From assembly GCA_012974315.1 (NCBI GenBank), contig JAAXQI010000206.1, forward strand, positions 1 through 9,930: DNA of 9,930 bases, given 5' to 3'. The position numbers were made by a program, and so were the translations under genes. How positions within the stretch are numbered: the first letter of the stretch is position 1; the number at the start of each line of letters is the position of its first letter. The notes under the pieces are model-generated. The model did no database searches. It was not told the origin of the DNA and worked only from the letters and a program-made list of their open reading frames with translations. This DNA is from Desulfobacterales bacterium (lineage in GTDB: Bacteria; Desulfobacterota; Desulfobulbia; Desulfobulbales; BM004). Positions 6,701-9,930 of this stretch are shown here, in pieces.

Positions 6701-7201
6701 CTAGGTTAATCCGTATTTCTCTTTTAAATTGTGCTGGACATGCTCGGGAACAAGACCGGTCACATCCCCACCATGCTGTGCAGCATCCTTAATAATGCTG
6801 GAACTGATATATATCCAGCGAAAACCAGTCATGAGAAAAACTGTCTCCACATGACGTTGCAGTCTTCTGTTCATAAGTGCCAGCTGAAATTCATACTCAA
6901 AATCAGAGACAGCTCTCAGTCCCCTGACTATTGATTTAGCCCCTTTATTAAAAGCATACTCCACCAAAAGCCCTGAGACCGCTTCAATTTCTACTTTTTT
7001 ATCAGTTCCTTTAAAACATTGCTCTATCATCTGCAGCCGCTCTTCCAAAGTGAAAAGTGGAGTTTTGCTCGGATGTCTGGCTACCGCAACAACTACTTTA
7101 TCAAACAGTTCAAGCGCGCGATTTATTATATCCAGATGCCCCATGGTTATAGGGTCAAAAGTTCCCGGGTAGACAACCACTCTTTCATTAATCTCAGTCA
7201 T
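6701..7201 (-). CDS. coaD: Phosphopantetheine adenylyltransferase
   Basis: CoaD catalyses the fourth step of coenzyme A synthesis, joining 4'-phosphopantetheine and ATP to give dephospho-CoA and pyrophosphate. The 166-residue protein has the nucleotidyltransferase signature in YPGTFDPITMGH (11-22, with the T-x-G-H motif at 19-22). It also has the family segment VRGLRAVSDFEYEFQLALMN (92-111) and the second ATP-binding motif ISSS (132-135), followed by GGDVTGLVPEHV. Length and motifs are typical. Its ATG overlaps the rsmD stop as ATGA, with AGAGGA about 7 bases upstream, which suggests translational coupling. The rsmD-coaD pairing is common in bacteria. Confidence 0.98.
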   Translation of the reverse strand: MTEINERVVVYPGTFDPITMGHLDIINRALELFDKVVVAVARHPSKTPLFTLEERLQMIEQCFKGTDKKVEIEAVSGLLVEYAFNKGAKSIVRGLRAVSDFEYEFQLALMNRRLQRHVETVFLMTGFRWIYISSSIIKDAAQHGGDVTGLVPEHVQHNLKEKYGLT

Positions 7202-7815
7202 ATAATTTCCTCTGACTCAATGAATTTATTCTCTGGTCGGGTTCGACGATAGAACCAGAAACCGGTTTCTCCATAGCTTCGCTGGTCAACAAGCATTAAC
7301 TCAGTGACATTCGGCTCAAATTCTGAAAGTGCATTTTCTTCAACAACAACTAATACATCGGGAGATAGCAGATTTATTTTTTCTATCTCATGGAGAATAG
7401 TTGCGGTCAGCCCTTTCCTGTACGGTGGATCAATAAATATAATGGAAAATCTCAGTTTGGGCAGTAGTTTTTCCAAAAAATAAAGGCCTTTCGACAAATC
7501 CCGTTTCAAAACGAGTGCTCTGTCAGAAAAGCCACATAACTGAATATTTTTCCCAACGAGTTGGAGAGCATGAAGATTATTATCTACAAAAACTGCCTGC
7601 TGGGCAGATCTGCTAAGTGCCTCAAGACCCAGGGCACCTGTGCCGGCAAAAAGGTCAAGCACAGTAGCACCTTTAACCTCCTGTCCGATGATACTAAAAA
7701 GAGCCTCCCGGGCCCTTTCTGCAGTCGGGCGAATGGGTTGGGCAGAATATTTTACAGTATTATTTAAAGGTGTCTGCAAGCGCCTTCCTCTTGCTGTACC
7801 CCCTATTATCCTCAA
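7198..7815 (-). CDS. rsmD: 16S rRNA (guanine966-N2)-methyltransferase RsmD
   Basis: RsmD methylates G966 of 16S rRNA during assembly of the 30S subunit, using S-adenosylmethionine. The 205-residue protein opens with the family signature RIIGGTARGRRL (2-13), then RPTAERAREALF (29-40), the SAM-binding loop DLFAGTGALGLEALSRS (54-70) and the catalytic motif DPPY (129-132). The start is TTG. It is the only possible upstream choice, because the preceding in-frame codon is the asd stop TAA and the next candidate starts would lose the conserved N-terminus. GAGGG lies 11 bases upstream. The gene therefore follows asd directly and in the same frame with only the stop codon between. It overlaps coaD by 4 bases. 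Confidence 0.97.
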   Translation of the reverse strand: MRIIGGTARGRRLQTPLNNTVKYSAQPIRPTAERAREALFSIIGQEVKGATVLDLFAGTGALGLEALSRSAQQAVFVDNNLHALQLVGKNIQLCGFSDRALVLKRDLSKGLYFLEKLLPKLRFSIIFIDPPYRKGLTATILHEIEKINLLSPDVLVVVEENALSEFEPNVTELMLVDQRSYGETGFWFYRRTRPENKFIESEEII

Positions 7816-8844
7816 TTACAAATAATCCCTCGTTACTATTTCAGCGATCTGCACCGCATTCAAGGCTGCACCCTTGAGAATGTTATCAGCTACAACCCAG
7901 AGATTTATGCCGTTGGCAATAGATTCATCTTCCCGGATCCTGCCAACCAGTGTTTCAAACTTTCCTGCACAATCCAGAGCCAATGGATAAATAGACAGAC
8001 TTGGCTCATCAACAACCTTAACCCCGGGAGCTTTAGAGAGAAGCTCTTTAACTTCTGCAGCTGAAATTTTATGTTCCGTTTCTATATTTACTGATTCTGA
8101 ATGGCCATAAACCACCGGAACCCTAACAGCCGTGGCAGTTACACCTATGGATGAATCTTCAAATATTTTACGGGTCTCATTCACCATTTTCATTTCTTCC
8201 TTGGTATAGCCATTATCAAGGAATGAGTCGATATGGGGCAGGCAATTAAATGCAATCTGGTGGGGATAAACCTCATTCTGCAAAGGAATTCCGGCAGCAT
8301 ATGCCTTTACCTGCGCCTCCAGTTCGGCAATGGCCTTTGCTCCGGTACCTGAAACTGCCTGGTAGGTTGAGACGACTATTCGCTTGATCCCAGCTCTATC
8401 ATATATTGGCTTTAACGCCACCATCATCTGGATGGTGGAACAGTTGGGATTAGCAATAATTCCTCTGTTCGTATATCGGGCAATAGCATAAGGATTCACT
8501 TCCGGCACAACCAGAGGAATATCATCATCCATACGGTAAGCGCTTGAATTGTCAATAACGACAGCTCCCGCTGCTGCTGCAGCCGGTCCAAAGTCAAGAG
8601 AGCGCTGGGCACCGGCAGAAAAGAGTGCAACGTCAATGCCTTCAAAAGCATCTTTTGACAACAGGCCGACCTCTATCTCCCCATCATTGAATTTCAATTT
8701 CTTGCCCACAGAACGTTCAGATGCCAACAGCCGCAGTTCATTAACAGGGAAGTTGCGCCTCTCCAAAACACTAAGCATTGCGCCACCGACAGCACCAGTG
8801 GATCCTGCAATCGCTACATTATATTTTCTGTTCTCATTACTCAT
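7816..8844 (-). CDS. asd: Aspartate-semialdehyde dehydrogenase
   Basis: Asd reduces aspartyl phosphate to aspartate semialdehyde with NADPH, the branch-point step for lysine, diaminopimelate, threonine and methionine. The 342-residue protein has the nucleotide-binding GSTGAVGG (14-21), the catalytic cysteine C135 in NPNCST, Q162 in TYQAVSGTG, and the substrate and catalytic region RVPVVYGHSE with R241 and H248. The C-terminal segment WVVADNILKGAALNAVQIAE is typical of the family. The start ATG has only a weak GAG about 8 bases upstream. It lies 48 bases after leuB, a leuB-asd neighbourhood recalled from Geobacter-type genomes, and abuts rsmD. Function is certain from the motifs; the lineage hint is inference. 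Confidence 0.98.
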   Translation of the reverse strand: MSNENRKYNVAIAGSTGAVGGAMLSVLERRNFPVNELRLLASERSVGKKLKFNDGEIEVGLLSKDAFEGIDVALFSAGAQRSLDFGPAAAAAGAVVIDNSSAYRMDDDIPLVVPEVNPYAIARYTNRGIIANPNCSTIQMMVALKPIYDRAGIKRIVVSTYQAVSGTGAKAIAELEAQVKAYAAGIPLQNEVYPHQIAFNCLPHIDSFLDNGYTKEEMKMVNETRKIFEDSSIGVTATAVRVPVVYGHSESVNIETEHKISAAEVKELLSKAPGVKVVDEPSLSIYPLALDCAGKFETLVGRIREDESIANGINLWVVADNILKGAALNAVQIAEIVTRDYL

Positions 8845-8872
8845 GAATTAACTCAAAAATCGAATTTCTTAA

Positions 8873-8886
8873 TCTTCAATCTTCAA
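8873..8886. repeat. Tandem 7-bp repeat TCTTCAA x2 in the leuB-asd spacer
   Basis: Two exact adjacent copies of TCTTCAA lie in the 48-base gap between the leuB stop and the asd start. On the minus strand this reads TTGAAGA twice. The spacer shows no hairpin with a U-tract and no clear promoter, which fits leuB and asd sharing a transcript. The repeat may be simple slippage. Confidence 0.55.
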
Positions 8887-8892
8887 TGAAAA

Positions 8893-9930
8893 TTATATCG
8901 CCCCTGCAACCAGATCCCCAACTTCTTTGGTTCCATATCCCATTTTACCGGCAGACATACTTTCCAGTTTCTCAGCAACAACAAGACGAATAGCGTCTTC
9001 AATTGCCTGGGCAGCTTCTGTCTCGCCAAGATGGTCCATCATCATCTGGGCTGCACCAATGGCAGCCAGAGGATTTATTACATTCTGGCCGGTATATTTC
9101 GGAGCGGAACCTCCGATGGGTTCAAACATGCTTACTCCCTCGGGATTAATATTACCGCCTGCCGCAATACCCATGCCCCCCTGGATCATGGCGCCCAAGT
9201 CCGTAATTATATCACCGAACATATTGTCTGTTACAATCACATCAAACCATTCCGGGTTTTTAACCATCCACATGCACGTTGCATCAACATGGGCATAGTC
9301 TGTTTTAATATCCGGATATTCTTTGGCAACCTCATAAAAGGCCCTCTCCCAAAGATCAAAAGCAAAGGTAAGCACATTTGTTTTGCCACAGAGAGTCACC
9401 TGTTTTCTTTTATTTCGTTTACGGGCATATTCAAAGGCATATCGAATACAGCGCTCAACCCCTTTCCTGGTATTAATTGACTCCTGTATGGCAACTTCAT
9501 CTGGAGTACCTTTTTTTAGAACTCCACCAGCACCAGCATAGAGTCCTTCCGTGTTTTCCCGAACCACGACAAAATCAATTTCCTCGGGCCCTTTGTTCTT
9601 AATAGGAGTTTCTACATTGGGATACAATATAACAGGACGCAAGTTGATATACTGATCCAGGGCAAAACGGAGACTTAAAAGAATACCTTTCTCAAGAATA
9701 CCTGGTTTTACATCAGGGTGACCAATTGCCCCAAGGAAAATAGCATCATGCTTGCTTAATTCTTCAACAGCATTATCAGGCAGAACCTCACCGGTACGGA
9801 TATAGCGGTCTCCACCATAGTCAAAGTCCGTCAATTCCAGATTGAAATTAAATTTATTTGCCGCTACCTTAAGGACCTTTAATCCCTCGGCAACCACCTC
9901 TGGACCGGTACCGTCACCACCCATAACTGC
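8893..9930 (-). CDS. leuB: 3-isopropylmalate dehydrogenase (5' end cut by window edge)
   Basis: LeuB oxidises and decarboxylates 3-isopropylmalate in leucine synthesis. The stop is at 8893-8895 and the reading frame stays open to the window edge. The in-frame ATG at 9922-9924 is not the true start: the two codons before it read Ala-Val, giving AVMGGDGTGPEV, which matches the family's usual first strand, so several residues lie outside. About 345 residues are visible. Substrate arginines appear with the family spacing in LRFALDQYINLRP, then VVRENTEGLYAG, CGKTNVL and the metal-binding DNMFGDIITD. The cofactor loop reads GSAPKYTGQN, where typical NAD-using LeuB has Asp-Ile and NADP-dependent isocitrate dehydrogenase has Lys-Tyr. 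An isocitrate or tartrate dehydrogenase relative is the main alternative. The leuB call rests on overall similarity to deltaproteobacterial LeuB and the asd neighbour. Confidence 0.88.
   Translation of the reverse strand, partial: AVMGGDGTGPEVVAEGLKVLKVAANKFNFNLELTDFDYGGDRYIRTGEVLPDNAVEELSKHDAIFLGAIGHPDVKPGILEKGILLSLRFALDQYINLRPVILYPNVETPIKNKGPEEIDFVVVRENTEGLYAGAGGVLKKGTPDEVAIQESINTRKGVERCIRYAFEYARKRNKRKQVTLCGKTNVLTFAFDLWERAFYEVAKEYPDIKTDYAHVDATCMWMVKNPEWFDVIVTDNMFGDIITDLGAMIQGGMGIAAGGNINPEGVSMFEPIGGSAPKYTGQNVINPLAAIGAAQMMMDHLGETEAAQAIEDAIRLVVAEKLESMSAGKMGYGTKEVGDLVAGAI

Noticed and set aside
8893..9930. Isocitrate dehydrogenase instead of LeuB
   Set aside because: The spacing of the substrate arginines, the overall resemblance to deltaproteobacterial LeuB and the neighbouring asd favour LeuB. 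Only the cofactor loop is like isocitrate dehydrogenase.

Overview
The window looks like ordinary chromosomal housekeeping DNA from a Gram-negative bacterium, most likely a deltaproteobacterium in the broad sense (Desulfobacterota). That lineage call is inference. It rests on the recalled similarity of the LeuB and Asd proteins to Geobacter-type enzymes, the leuB-asd neighbourhood, and the order tRNA-Leu, tig, clpP, clpX, lon. By eye the base composition is moderate and slightly AT-rich. All eight protein genes and all three tRNAs lie on the minus strand, so the biological order runs from high to low coordinates.

Right-hand block (9930 down to 6256): leuB (3-isopropylmalate dehydrogenase, N-terminus cut by the window edge), asd (aspartate-semialdehyde dehydrogenase), rsmD (16S rRNA m2G966 methyltransferase), coaD (phosphopantetheine adenylyltransferase) and arfB (ribosome-rescue peptidyl-tRNA hydrolase). 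The genes are tightly packed. asd and rsmD abut with no spacer and in the same frame, rsmD and coaD overlap by 4 bases, and the other gaps are 19 and 48 bases. This looks like one transcription unit for amino-acid, coenzyme A and translation functions.

Middle: a 164-base spacer carries a good sigma-70-type promoter for tRNA-Leu(UAG). A 95-base AT-rich leader follows, and then the protein quality-control operon: tig (trigger factor), clpP (ClpP peptidase) and a single 1203-codon gene encoding ClpX joined in frame to a complete Lon protease. tig-clpP-clpX-lon is a familiar order in proteobacteria. Here the last two members are one polypeptide with almost no linker, and every key catalytic motif of both halves is visible. 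This is the most notable feature of the window.

Left edge (1-322): beyond the Lon stop codon, a second promoter with the same -35 and -10 hexamers drives tRNA-Val(UAC) and tRNA-Asp(GUC). A strong Rho-independent terminator follows, and then an extra perfect hairpin.

No mobile elements, CRISPR arrays, phage genes or defence genes were seen.
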